Shown here: in pieces, positions 30,761-40,846 of the stretch
How positions within the stretch are numbered: the stretch's first letter is position 1
How the letters are laid out: each line of letters opens with the position of its first letter
NCBI RefSeq assembly: GCF_000372725.1
Contig: NW_005197426.1
Location: 79,599 to 143,598 of the forward strand
DNA: 64,000 nucleotides
Direction: 5' to 3'
Source of the DNA: Emiliania huxleyi CCMP1516
Taxonomy: Eukaryota > Haptophyta > Isochrysidales > Noelaerhabdaceae
Notes under the pieces: model-generated
The model's input: the letters and a program-made list of their open reading frames with translations, nothing else
Told to the model about the DNA's origin: nothing
The model's database searches: none
Translations under genes and position numbers: made by a program

Positions 30761-33700
30761 ATGCCGCTCTGGGCCGTGGACGACTCGCTCGCCGCGCAGC
30801 TCACCCGCAACGCACGGCAGATCGTGCAGCTCCTCAAGGACATCCAGGTCGACATCGTCCGGCACGTGCGGACGGCGCTCTCGCTCAAGATCACGGTGGT
30901 CGGCGTGAGCGTCGACGGTCTGATGGCGCTGCTCGGCGCCACAGTGATCGTGGTGGTGCTCTGCCGCTGGCAAGGCACCAGCCGGATGCTCCGGTGGCCG
31001 ATCCTCCTCCTCATCCTCACCAACATCGTCGCGGATCTGGTCGGCTACCTGGCTGTCCGCTGCACGATCAAGCTGGTCGAGTGGCTGCTCGCGAGGGCAA
31101 CCTCGTGGGAGGCACAGGTCCCGCTCGAGCCTGGCGAGGGGTACGCGGAGTGGCTGGCAAAGGCGGAGGCGCTCGACGCCAGCGACGGGCGAGCGGCGTG
31201 GCGCGCGAGGCTGGAGTCGGAGCTGTACGACTGGAGGCACGCGCAGGCGACGGCGCAGCGGCTGAGGCAGGCGAGGGAGGAGGGCGACGCGGCGGCGCTG
31301 ATGCGGCTGCTGCTGCCGTGCCTCAAGCCAAACGTGGCGGGCGTGCAGGAGTACGAGCTCTACTGCCGCGCGCGCGCCGGCACCAAGCACGCCATCTCTG
31401 CGCTGATCGAGGAGGTCAGCACGTCGCTGCGCTGGACCGCCTCTCTAGATGCGGACACAGAGCTCCCCGTCGCTCCCCGTAGCTCAGCAGGTCGCCGCGT
31501 CGGATCGCCCGGCCCTTGGCACGGAAGGACGGACCCTTGTGCACCGCCTAGCACTCGAGACGACAGAGGGCGTGTGCTGGTACTCAAGACACAGCCGCCC
31601 TCTCTCACTCGTCGTTGGGTGCAGCACGTGTATGCCCTCTCCGCCTAGGATCGCCGACACGCGCCCCACCTCTCCCGACACGGCCGCCTTCCTGCGAACC
31701 GCGCACGTCGCCTTTGGCAACGAGGCGCTCGTGCTGTCTGGCGGAGCAACGCTCGGCATCTACCACTACGGAGTTCTCAAGGCGCTACTCAGCGAGGGAC
31801 TGCTACCCGCCGTGATCAGCGGCACGTCGGCCGGCGCGGTGGTGGCGGCGATGGCGTGCTGCCGCACCGACGACGAGCTGCAGCGGGTGCCAGCGATGGC
31901 CCGAGATGGCGCGAGATGGCGCGAGATGACGCGAGATGACGCGAGATGGCGCGAGATGACCCCGAGATGGCGCGAGATGACGCGAGATGGCGCGAGATGA
32001 CGCGAGATGGCGCGAGATCAGGTGCTCGAGGACGAGAGCGACCTCTTCCGAGAGATGGGCTCGGAAGGCCCCTTCGCCGACAGCGAGGGGCGGGCAGACA
32101 CGGTGGGCCGGCAGCTGTGGCGGCTGCTGCGGCACGGGCGGATGTACGACGCCGAGCAGTTCCGGTGCGGCCTCGCCTGGTTCACTCGCGGCTTCACCTT
32201 CCGCGAGGCGCCGCCCCGAGCTCACACCCGAGATCACTTGAGATGCCACGAGAGGCCCCGAGATGGCCCCGAGATGGCCCCGAGATGGCCCCGAGATGGC
32301 CACGAGATGGCCCCGAGATGGCCCCGAGATGGCCCCGAGATGGCCCCGAGATGGCCCCGAGATGGCCCCGAGATGGCCCGAGAGGTGGCACCTCGGGCGC
32401 ACAAGCCCTCTGGACGTGCAGCAAGACTCTCGAGAGCTGCGAGCAGGCGTACGGGCACTCTGGCCGCACGCTCAACATCACTTGCACGCCGCTCAAGTCG
32501 CGAGGGAACGGCGCGCCGCCGCTGATGCTCAACCACATCGACACGCCCCACATCGACATCGCGTCCGCCGTCACCGCCTCGGCGTGCGTCCCTGGGCTGA
32601 TCGAGCCGGTCGTGCTGCTGGAGCGGGGCCCCGACGGCGCGCTGCGCCCCTTGGACCACCTCGACGCGAGATTGTCCGAGATCGTCTGCTGAGGTTGCAA
32701 TCTCGCGTAGGCGCCCTCCGCCCCTTCCACCACCTCGACGCCAGCGACGACCGCATCACGCTGCGAGACGGCTCCCCTCGAGGCGGACGTGCCGCTCAAG
32801 CAGTTCACCCGAGATCACTCGAGATGTCCCGAGGTTAGGCTCCTTCGAGTCGGACGTGCCGCTCAAGCAGCTGCTCGGCGCCTTCGGCTGCTGCTTCACG
32901 ATCGTCTCGCAGGTCAACCCGCACATCGCCTGCTTCTACGCCCACCCGTGCGGCAGGTTTGGCGGACCGCGGGCGGGGAGCGGGTGATCTCGGCTGATCT
33001 CGGCTCATCTCGGCTCATCTCGCAGGCCTGGCCGGCCGTCGGCGGGGCGCGACCGCACCGGCGCGTGGAGGGGGGGCTTCCTGCTGAGCGCGATCGAGGT
33101 TGCGATCAAGGAGGACTTGCGGCGCCACTTGCGGACGATTCAGCGGCTGCGGCTGATGAGCGACCTGACCGGTTTCGACTTGACTCAGATGTGGCTTCAG
33201 GAGCAGGACGGCTCGGTGACGCTCAGCCCCGCCGTACAGCTGGGCGACCGAGATGGCGCGAGATTGCCCGAGATTGCCCGAGATGACCCGAGACGCCCCG
33301 AGATTAGGTGACGCTCACTCCCGCCATCCAGCTCGGCGACCTCACCGCCCTCATCTCCAACCTGGAGGAGCCGGCGCAGCTCTCACGACGCATCCCCGCG
33401 AGACGGAGCGCGCGACCGCCCGTGAAGTGGACCGGCAACCGGTCCTGACTCTCAATGAACAGGCATCCGCGAGATGGAGCGCGCGACGTTCGAGGCGTCC
33501 GCGCTGCTCCGCACGCGCTTCGACGTCCGCGCAGCGCTGGACGAGTGCATCGCTGCCGCCGGCTTGCGCGCTGCGGCCTCCGACCGCTGGCTGCACGACG
33601 CGCGGTCGGCCCACACGCCCCCCTCCTCCCAGCAGCGGCGCGAGCGACTTGGTGGCGGGGAGGAGGAGCCGGAGGCACGCGCCCGGCCGCCCGCCGCGGA

Positions 33701-33797
33701 CGACGGGTCGGCGCTGGCGGCTGGGCTTGGGGGAGGTCCGCATCGCCGCCGCGCCGCCCGCTCGCCCACACCGCGGCGCGGCCGCCTTGACGCTTGA
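30761..33797 (+). CDS. SDP1/Tgl3-type triacylglycerol lipase (DUF3336 + patatin)
   Basis: Hydrolyses stored triacylglycerol at the lipid-droplet surface in relatives. The ATG at 30761 precedes two membrane segments (LMALLGATVIVVVLC; RWPILLLILTNIVADLVGYL). A DUF3336 domain follows (EWLAKAEALDASDGRAAW, then VQEYELYCRARAGTKHAI). The patatin domain has the oxyanion loop SGGATLG, nucleophile elbow GTSAG and catalytic aspartate in DGSFESDVPLKQLLG. Nine exons are inferred from eight introns at 31462-31648, 31887-32021, 32209-32446, 32637-32710, 32771-32838, 32984-33025, 33216-33307 and 33390-33462. All joins keep frame and match the order of plant SDP1 motifs (FREAYGHSGRTLNIT; TASACVPGLIEP; VSQVNPHI). 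Four introns begin with a diverged copy of the next exon; others are cgagatg minisatellites. Confidence 0.85.
31887..32021 (+). repeat. 10-mer minisatellite intron (gcgcgagatg)
   Basis: The 135-bp GT-AG intron after DDELQR is almost entirely a 10-base unit gcgcgagatg/acgcgagatg. Intron and next exon both start gtgc. Confidence 0.85.
32209..32446 (+). repeat. 11-mer minisatellite intron (cgagatggccc)
   Basis: A 238-bp GC-AG intron joining FRE to AYGHSG. Positions 32240-32390 are about a dozen units of cgagatggccc. Intron and next exon both start gcg. Confidence 0.85.
32984..33025 (+). other. 42-bp intron made of an inverted cgagat motif
   Basis: gtgatctcgg followed by ctgatctcgg/ctcatctcgg units and ending cgcag. 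The motif gatctcgg is the reverse complement of the cgagat unit that fills the neighbouring introns. Removing 42 bp joins GRFGGPRAGSG to the frame of RGGFLLSAIEVAIKED. Confidence 0.65.
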
Positions 33798-33833
33798 GAG
33801 TTGAGAGGGGAACTGAGAGTCGCGGTGTAACAA

Positions 33834-33900
33834 CAACACATGTGCATGCACATGCACATGTGCATGCACATGCACATGTAAGAGCCACATGGTCATGTGG
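33834..33900. repeat. acatgtgcatgc self-complementary array
   Basis: acacatgtgcatgcacatgc and further copies just downstream of the lipase stop. Every 6-base step is palindromic, so the tract can form cruciform or Z-like DNA. It abuts the transposon at 33905. Confidence 0.85.
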
Positions 33901-33904
33901 TTAT

Positions 33905-34665
33905 GGACTAGTTGCAAAAAGTCTGTGGTGCAAAAAGAAGCAAAAACTACCAAAAACGCTGTCACGGCCAGCTCGGCACTATCTACGAAAAAAGTGACGT
34001 AGAGCACCCACTTTTTAAGCGTTCCGCGCACACACAAGGTCCGCCTGCGTGCGCCGCCAGCTTCCCAGGGCCATCGCGCGAAAAACGACGGAGGAGATGC
34101 ATCCTAGCTGTCGCCACCGAAGGCGACTCGACGCCGCTGAGATCGGAGATCAAGCTCTGACAGGTCACACGTCGCTCCTTTGACGCCGACGTGACTCACC
34201 CGTACAGAGCGCATCAGGACACAGTCTCGACACGCTCGGTACGACACCTGCGACCCGTCTCGGGTCAGGTGGCACGACACTCATCGCACCTACCAGCGCT
34301 GCCGTGCAGGTTGCCACGACGAGGTCGAGCACGCTTCTATACGCTCGCCCAGCCTTCCTTTCCATCCCATTAGGCAGCCTGGGAACGGTGGCGGTCAGAG
34401 GCAAAGCCTGCGAGGGGTGGTGGAACCACATGTCACGGCCACCGCCGGCTCGACGCGACGATAGCCTCCGGAGGCTGACTTTGAGGCACCATCATCGGAC
34501 GATGTCGACGAGTTGGGTCGCTCTCGCGGTATCCAGGTAGCCCCCCATACTAGTAGCACCAGCCATGGCGCCTCAGGGAGCGCGGGCGAGGGCGCTGGGA
34601 GCAACACGGACAAAAAAACATCAAAAGTGGTCATTATCACACCACCCGTATTTGCAACTAGTCCA
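33905..34665. mobile_element. Non-autonomous DNA transposon, ~760 bp
   Basis: The ends are inverted repeats TGGACTAGTTGCAAA with further matches into the element (tggtg). The interior 34110-34613 is about 90% identical to 56765-57250 inside the unrelated 54.6-57.3-kb element. No transposase is seen, only short frames. A clear target duplication was not found. Confidence 0.6.
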
Positions 34666-34779
34666 TGTAGTAAGCGTGGGAGGAATGGGAGGACGGCACG
34701 CCACTCTTGTAGCATGCAGGTTGCAGTCTGCATGGATTAGCCTCTGCATAGAAGGGCTGATTCTATATTCCGTATTTCT

Positions 34780-35045
34780 CTGAATATGCAGAATGCAGAT
34801 GCAGAATGCAGAACCCAGCCCAAAATGTTTAGTGTCTGCCGTATGAGGCGGTATGTGCAGGAGTGCAGCAGGATGCAGGACCCCAGGATGCAGAAACCAG
34901 AATCGGACCCAAAATTGATTCTTCTGCATGGATTGGTGCAGGATGCAGGATGCAGAATGCAGGATGCAAAATCAGACCCAAAGAGCTTGTCCGTCGGGTG
35001 CAGCTGACAGTGCATCCGCATCCTGCATTCTGCATCGGGTGCTCG
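34780..35045. repeat. tgcagaatgcagga minisatellite with inverted arm
   Basis: Copies of atgcagaatgcag/gcaggatgcag at 34788-34815 and 34855-34970, and inverted copies (cctgcattctgcat) at 35020-35038. The whole can fold back. Two copies of aatcggaccc/aatcagaccc are included. Confidence 0.7.
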
Positions 35046-35155
35046 GTCTAGGGGTGGGAGAAGCCAAGGACATGGTCCCCACCTGCACGAGCAGGATCTT
35101 GTAAGGACGATCAGGGACACAGGGGAACGGGAGCGGGGAGCGCATCGCGACCATT
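35046..35155. repeat. Dispersed repeat B fragment
   Basis: gtccccacctgcacgagcag, then gatcttgtaaggacgatcag and gcggggagcgcatcgcgac, matching 37000-37080 and 48670-48750. Confidence 0.85.
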
Positions 35156-36112
35156 GTGCTGCGCGGCGTTGCGGTTTCTTGCCTTGTAAAATTCTTTTGA
35201 GCGCTCCCGGCAGGGTTCCAACTTTTTGCGGGGTATGGTATGGTAGCATCGCGGCCCAAAGGGTGGGGGAGGGTATGGTCCTGACCGCCCAAGACTAGCC
35301 CTCGACAGGGGTGGGGGGTATGGTCCCTCGGCCTCTACTGCCGCCGCCGAGCCCGCAGCGCCATGAGGTAGGAGCACGCGCCCGTGTCGCGGAGCTGCTG
35401 CAGCTGCTCCACACTCCTAACACACTCCCCTCGCCGACACCCTTCTGGTTGCGGAGCGCCTCAATGTCGCGCGAATCAACATAGCCGTCGCTCAGAATGC
35501 TCGGCAAGATCTCGAACGCCAGCCGTCCAAGTTGGTTGACCTTTGTGTTGCGATGTACTAAAAGTCCCCCGAGAGGTTGCGCCGCTGGCGCAGCCGGCCA
35601 ACCCGCTCGAGGCGACCACCGGAGAGGCGACCACCGGAGCGGGGGCACCCACCGGAGGGGCACCCGCCGGCACGGCGATGCCAATGGAGGACCTCGCCGG
35701 TGCGGTGGCCCGCGGGGCGGCCGGCGCGGCGGCCATCGGAGCCGCCCGCACGGGGACGGCCGGCGCGGCGCCTGCTGGTGCAGGTGCGGCGACCGGCGCG
35801 GGTGCCGCGCCCGCCGCTCGCCCAGGCGATTGCCAACTTCGCCGCCGCGCTCTTCTAGACGAAGACGGCGGCCATCCGCGCGTATCTAGTGTGCGTGTCG
35901 GTGTCTGCAGCCTCCTGGAGCCTCCTACCTAGCAGTAAGGCGGCCGGCGGTGGGGCGAGGGGGGGGGGGGGGGGTATGGTCCCCTCAGTGGGAGGCTGGG
36001 TCTGTCAACAGGCGGGGGGGTATGGTCTCCAGGTGGGTTGGCGAGATACCCCATACCATACCAAAAAGTCCGAACCCAGCGGCCGAAGAGGTCGGGTGCC
36101 TTTATATCCAAG
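35156..36112. other. G-rich repeats with a repeated protein-fragment remnant
   Basis: Several gggggtatggtcc blocks (35260-35330, 35960-36060). On the minus strand 35430-35565 encodes VNQLGRLAFEILPSILSDG, then YVDSRDIEALRNQKGVGE, related to a fragment at 53.27-53.65 kb. The plus strand at 35600-35860 is Ala/Gly-rich open frame of low complexity. No complete gene is supported. Confidence 0.4.
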
Positions 36113-36945
36113 ATGCTTTCGGTTCTCCTCCCTCTGCCCCACGCCTACGTGCCGCTCGTCACCTTTGACGGTGCAGCCTCCACCACGCACAAATTCACAA
36201 CAGAGTCGGATCCGGTGATGGGTGGCCGCTCGACGTCCTCGTGGCATCTCACCAAGGACGCCGCTGGCACACCGATCGGCCGCTTCTCCGGTGTCTGCCG
36301 CATCGTGCCCTCCCTCCGGGCCCCGGGCTTTGTTTTTGCACTGACCGGCTCGCCGCTGCTCTCCTCGTTTCCCGACGCCTCGGCCGAGGATGGGCTACTC
36401 CTGAAGCTGAAGAACGCCGCCGGCAACGTCACAGACGGCTACAAGTTCGCCTTCTGCGACAGCCGGATCAACCCATATCGCTGCCAGTTTGGAACCTTCA
36501 AGGCGGACCTCAAGCTCGCGCCGGCCTCCGCGGCGGCGGCGCCGCAGACGCTCTTCGTGCCGTGGAGCCGCTTCAGCGACAAGTGGTCGCCAGCCACAGG
36601 TCTGCGGGAGAGGCCTGGGCCGGGTGTCGGGGGCGGGGCGGGGGCCCGCGTCTCGACGCCTCCCCACACCCGCCGCCGCCCAAGTTAGGCGAGCACACCG
36701 CCGAGCAGCCTCCGAAGCCGTCGAGCCTCGCCTCAATCACGCAGCTGCAGGTCTGGGTGGAGGGCGTCGCGGGTGCACTACCTGCCTGCGCGGCGTTCTA
36801 TCCGTGCAGTCGTGGAGAGCGCGTGGGCGCACTGTGAGTAGGCGAGTTCGCGCTCGACGTGTACGAGGTTGGCGCCGGAAAGGCGTCCGATCTGGACGGT
36901 GCGCCGCCGGCCGTGTCGCAGACTGCGGCTGCACTCGCTGCGTGA
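36113..36945 (+). CDS. CIA30 (NDUFAF1-like) domain protein
   Basis: Three exons, 36113-36599, 36689-36772 and 36842-36945, with two GT-AG introns of 89 and 69 bp; both joins preserve frame. The CIA30 fold is marked by SDPVMGGRSTSSW (~residues 25-37), GRFSGVCRIVPSLRAPGF (~50-67), YKFAFCD, YRCQFGTFKADLKL, VPWSRFSD and, across the introns, ITQLQVWVEGVAG and FALDVYEVGA. Family members chaperone assembly of mitochondrial complex I, or act in plastids of algae. The protein is about 224 residues, the size of a bare CIA30 domain. MLSVLLPLPHAYVPL is a weak leader, so the compartment is uncertain. Confidence 0.85.
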
Positions 36946-36954
36946 CATGTGTGT

Positions 36955-37229
36955 AAATAAATAAAACGGGCACGCCAAACGAGGGGTGGGAGAAGGACAG
37001 GGTCCCCACCTGCACGAGCAGGATCTTGTAAGGACGATCAGGGACACAGGGGAACGGGAGCGGGGAGCGCATCGCGACACGGAGGGGGGCTGGGCAGGGT
37101 TCACCCACACGTGACACGACAGGGTCCCCCAGGGATTCCTCTCTCGTATAGGACAGGTTGCACCCGGCGGCACGGGGGCAGGCGCGGGCCTCCTACTGGT
37201 TGCGCTCTCCTAGTTCTCCTGCTACTGAC
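36955..37229 (-). repeat. Dispersed repeat B, (TTTA)n-tailed
   Basis: Read on the minus strand, the repeat ends in a ttta microsatellite tail, as many SINE- or LINE-derived elements do. It is almost identical to 48615-48890. The copy is interrupted at its upstream end by repeat A (37230), which separates it from its C part at 37676-37765. Confidence 0.75.
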
Positions 37230-37671
37230 CGGCGAGCCTGGCGGTCCCCGCTGTACTACAAGGATGTGCTGACTCGATTCTACCTCGAATTCTTCTACCC
37301 CCACGACTCGGAACACGAATGTGTGACAGGACCATCGGGTCCTTCGGCCACCAAAGCGGGATCACCCGAGAGCAGCTGAGCCTGCCTCTGGCCTCGCCTC
37401 CCTCTCCTTCAGGCATTCGTGGCATCCTATGGGTCGTCCAGAGTATCGACCTCTGGCTTGTCAGCCGCCCCACCGAGGGCACCATGAAGTACAGCGATCG
37501 CCACCTCGCTGGCCTCTCCGCAGGCCCCCCCGACCGCGTCGAACTCATCGGCGCGGGCTCTCTCGGCTACGGGACCGGCCCCAGCTTCGGCTGAGGGCTG
37601 ACAAGCTGCCGAGCCCAAAATCACTGTGAGAGTCGTGATTTCTTGTTGGTTAATAAAAATCTCTCTCTCTC
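37230..37671 (+). mobile_element. Repeat A, copy 2, with 5-bp target duplication
   Basis: A 442-bp insertion between the B and C parts of a repeat that is uninterrupted at 48.9 kb. The flanks are ctgac on both sides, against a single ctgac in the empty copy. The end has a (ct)n tail after cgtgatttcttgttggtt. An open frame ends KYSDRHLAGLSAGPPDRVEL, shared with copy 1. It is probably retroposed; the family is unknown. Confidence 0.75.
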
Positions 37672-37675
37672 TGAC

Positions 37676-37765
37676 AAAAGGGACAGTGACAGGTTCGCAG
37701 CACGGTGGACTCCCTATTCCACTGGCAATCTCTCTCGACTAGCGACCTTCCTCCGGCTTCTCACA
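37676..37765. repeat. Repeat B distal part (C)
   Basis: cgcagcacggtggactccct and following bases, ~90% identical to 48893-48978. Confidence 0.85.
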
Positions 37766-37922
37766 TGCGTAAATAAATAAATAAACAAAGAGCTGGACAA
37801 ATACCAAATTCCAAATCGCAAACATATAAACCCAAACACAGGCGGCGACGTGGCATACGAGCTCATAGGAGAAGGAGGCGGGCACAAGTTCCAAGGACGC
37901 ACGAGCGAGCGAGACAGCAGCC

Positions 37923-38240
37923 ATGACGATGATGATTCAGCGCGTGAACGCCAACTCGCCGGCACAGGCCGTGAAGAGCCGCGCACGCGGGCCGACGATT
38001 ACGCAGCTGCGTGCCAAGCAGGCCGCTCTTGTGGCCGCATCCAAGCTCGCGGCTTCGAGTAACGCCGAGGCGAGTGTGGTAAGGCACTCGCCCGTCGACG
38101 AAGCCAAGCGGTGGGCAAGCGGCAAAGGCCGCAAAGTGGGCTTCGCAAAAGCACGTGCCACCTTCCGTGGCGGCGGCACGGGAATCGCGGCGACGGCGGC
38201 GAAGCACGACTCGCTCATAATAAAAACGGTCAAACTCTGA
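37923..38240 (+). CDS. Possible small basic protein, 105 residues
   Basis: ATG at 37923 in a good context (agccatgacg). The product is basic and Ala-rich (ITQLRAKQAALVAASKLAAS; WASGKGRKVGFAKARA) with no recognised domain. The stop is followed at once by a motif (caaactctgagacgag) that also starts a repeat at 18.87 kb, and repeats flank both sides. It may therefore be part of a repeat unit, not a host gene. Confidence 0.3.
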   Translation: MTMMIQRVNANSPAQAVKSRARGPTITQLRAKQAALVAASKLAASSNAEASVVRHSPVDEAKRWASGKGRKVGFAKARATFRGGGTGIAATAAKHDSLIIKTVKL

Positions 38241-38265
38241 GACGAGGGAAATAAACAAAGTGCAG

Positions 38266-38385
38266 TAGAAAATAATAAATAAAACGGACACACCAAACAA
38301 GGGATGGGAGAAGGACAGGGTCCCCACCTGCACGAGCAGGATCTTGGAAGGACGATCAGGGACACAGGGGAGGAACGGGAGCGAA
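38266..38385. repeat. Dispersed repeat B fragment
   Basis: aataaataaaacggacacac, then gtccccacctgcacgagcag and a truncated end; matches 36955-37050. Confidence 0.85.
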
Positions 38386-38706
38386 TAAAACGGGCACGCA
38401 CATGCGTACAAAAAAATACAAAATAGCGCAGTCATCTCCAGGGAGAGATGGGCGACGCACACGAACACAGAGGGACAGTGCGCACCCCGCCCCGCTCGCA
38501 GGGCGTGCATCACACAGGTGGACTGTGTGACCGACATGCGTTCCTAAGCCCCGATATTCTATTTAGAGCAGCAAGAAGCCACAGGCGCGAGCTTGGCCAC
38601 ACACCTCCACCCGAGCGCCGCGCCACGCGCCGGCACTGCCAGCATCTCCCCCCGGCGCCGCTTCGCCTCCACCGCTTCTGCTCGTGGAACAGGTATCAGA
38701 AGGAGC

Positions 38707-39048
38707 ATGGCTTTCGGCATCATGAACACCCGGCGGTACGCGCTGGTGTACAGCACGCTGGGCGCGCTCTTCCTCAACTGCTGCTCGCTGTACTGGACGA
38801 TGTGGTCCGTCCTCACCATGTCGCTCTTCATGCTCACCATCACAGACTTTATGTTTTTCGAGGCGCGGGCACCTCTGCCGCCTCTGCCGCCTCCCTCCGC
38901 ACCGCGCCGCCCTACATCCCCCCCCCTTCGCGCCTGCCCCCCGCCACGACCGCCGCGACGCCCCGGTGGCCCGAAACCGCCTTCACTGACCTCGACGACG
39001 GCTGGCTCACCGACCCCTTCTCACTCGCAGGACTCTGAGTTTTGGTGA
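38707..39048 (+). CDS. Tiny two-span membrane protein, 57 residues
   Basis: Exon 1 (38707-38862) encodes MAFGIMNTRRYALVYSTLGA and two hydrophobic spans (YALVYSTLGALFLNCCSLYW; WSVLTMSLFMLTITDFMFF). A 168-bp GC-AG intron rich in ctgccgcc is followed by a 6-codon exon DSEFW-stop. An upstream extension without an ATG (38593) would add an Arg/Ser-rich stretch. The size and topology resemble small organelle membrane subunits, but the family is not recognised. The small second exon makes the model tentative. Confidence 0.45.
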   Translation: MAFGIMNTRRYALVYSTLGALFLNCCSLYWTMWSVLTMSLFMLTITDFMFFEARAPLPPLPPPSAPRRPTSPPLRACPPPRPPRRPGGPKPPSLTSTTAGSPTPSHSQDSEFW

Positions 39049-39467
39049 GGGCAGCTGCGGCGGCGCCCGCCGCCTCGCCGCGCCGAGGGGCAGCGCGCTC
39101 CTCTGTACGTACGGTCGCGGGAAGGGGGTTAGGGGGCTAGGCGGGCATTGCGATCGGTCCCACCGTGTCGGCCGATTGTGTCACTGCGAGCACATGCGGG
39201 GCGGCCGCTGTGTTCGGCGGAGTCGCACTCGCTCGCCCAGCCCGGCGCAGCGGTCTCTGCTCTCTCGAGTCTCGTCTCTCATTCCGTCTCGCTCATCGCG
39301 CTTCTTGTGGTTGGTTTGGTCTGTTGTAAATGTAAAACGGCGCAGCATCACACACAGTCCCGCGCCGCCGACCCAAGTGCTTCATACACAGGAGAGGGCG
39401 CATCGGGTGCCGGGGAGGCCCGTGTCAGGCGATCCCGATATCGTCGGCAGGCTCTGGTCTAATCTCT
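39049..39467. other. No gene seen
   Basis: Convergent 3' ends of the small membrane protein and the PsbQ-like gene. Confidence 0.4.
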
Positions 39468-40846
39468 TCACGCGGCGATGTCCGTGTACGTCTTGAGCGC
39501 GGCGAGAACGTCCGCAAACTCCTGCGGCGTGGGGTCGGGGCGGCTTGGTGAGGTGGCCACGAACGGGGGGGGCAGGAGGTGCCTTCGGGGGGAAGGGGGG
39601 GGGGGGAGGGGGAGGGGGGGGACCCGAGCCTTGTTTGCCAGGGCGGGCTCCTTCTTCTTGCACGCGAGGTCGAAGGCCTCGATCTCGGACCAGTACTTCT
39701 TGTACGCCTTCGTCGCCGCCTCCTGCAGCCCGGGGGGCGGGGGGGGGGGGGGGGTGAACGGCGCCCAGACGACTTTCACCGTTCCCACGCAGCAGACCCC
39801 CTCCCCCCGTCCTTTTGAGCTGCACAGCTGCACAGCTGCTCCCCCCCCTCCGACAGCCCCCCCCCCCCCACCCTGTTCGCCGCGGGGCGTGCGGTGGGCG
39901 AGGGGGCGCGCGCCTTCTTCTCGCCCTCGAGCACGCCGTTCATCGCAAGCATCGACGAGCGCATAGTGTAGGCCTGGGGAAGCGACGGGCGGTCGCGGCT
40001 CAAGTGGCTGCGTGTTTGCCGGGACCAATCCGGACGGCCGCGGAAGGGAGTTATCGCGGTTTGGAAGCGACGCAGCCGGGCGGCGGGCGCTTACGGAGAC
40101 GCCGCCAAGGAAGGGGCGGTGCCGGCGGCGGTGGGAGCGGACGAACGAGGAGCGAGACTCAAGGGTTTGGTGGCGGCGGCGGCGGCCGGCAGCAGGGGGA
40201 CGGGGCAGCCACACTCGAGTTTGGCGGGCGGCGCGCGCGCCTGGATGCGGAGCTCGTCGCGGAGGAACCACCACGTCTTCGAGTCAATCTTGGGCTGCAG
40301 CGACGAGATGCGCGACGACGACTCCAAGAAGGACTTCTTCTCGCGAGAGACGTCCTGCGGCGGCGGCGGCGGCGGCGGCGGTGGAGCGGCGGTTTGCGGG
40401 GGAGGGAGCAGCGGCGAAGGTGGCGGCGGCGAGGGGGGGCGATGAGGGCTGGCGGCGGCCGGGGAACGCGGAGTGGAGGTGAGTTGGCGATGCGGCGCCC
40501 GAGGGCGGCGGCAGCGAGGGCGGCGGCGGACCTTTTGGTAGCCCTTTGCCAGGAACTCGCCGTCCGACTTTTTGAAGCCGAAGGTTGCGTCGGGGCCCGA
40601 CTGGGGGCCGCCGGGCTGGTATGGGCTCGAGATATCCGACATCCCAAAGATGCCAATCTTGCCAAACTCGCCCGACTTGGCCGACGCGCTAGAGACGGCA
40701 GTCGTCGCAGCGGCGAGCATGGCGGAGCCGGTGACGAGGGCGTCGCGGCGGCTGGAGTCGGCGCGCATCGTGCACGCGGCGCGGGGCGTCGTCACGACCG
40801 GGCGGCCGGACGAGAGCGCAGTGAGGGAAGTCGTCAGCGAGAGCAT
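39468..40846 (-). CDS. PsbQ-like extrinsic protein of photosystem II (plastid lumen)
   Basis: Five exons, 40532-40846, 40241-40354, 39914-39973, 39630-39722 and 39468-39521, giving ~211 residues. The introns are 177, 267, 191 and 108 bp (one GT-AG, three GC-AG). The leader reads MLSLTTSLTALSSGRPVV (signal peptide), an Arg/Thr-rich transit part, then SSRRDALVTGSAMLAAATTA with AxA cleavage near SSASA, a twin-arginine-type lumen signal. This is the routing expected in complex red plastids. The mature part has FGKIGIFGMSDISSPYQPGG, SFLESSSRISSLQPKIDSKT (four-helix bundle start), LRDELRIQAYTMRSSMLAMN, KKYWSEIEAFDLACKKKEPA and EFADVLAALKTYTDIAA. It stabilises the oxygen-evolving complex on the lumen side. 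G/C runs fill three introns. Confidence 0.8.
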
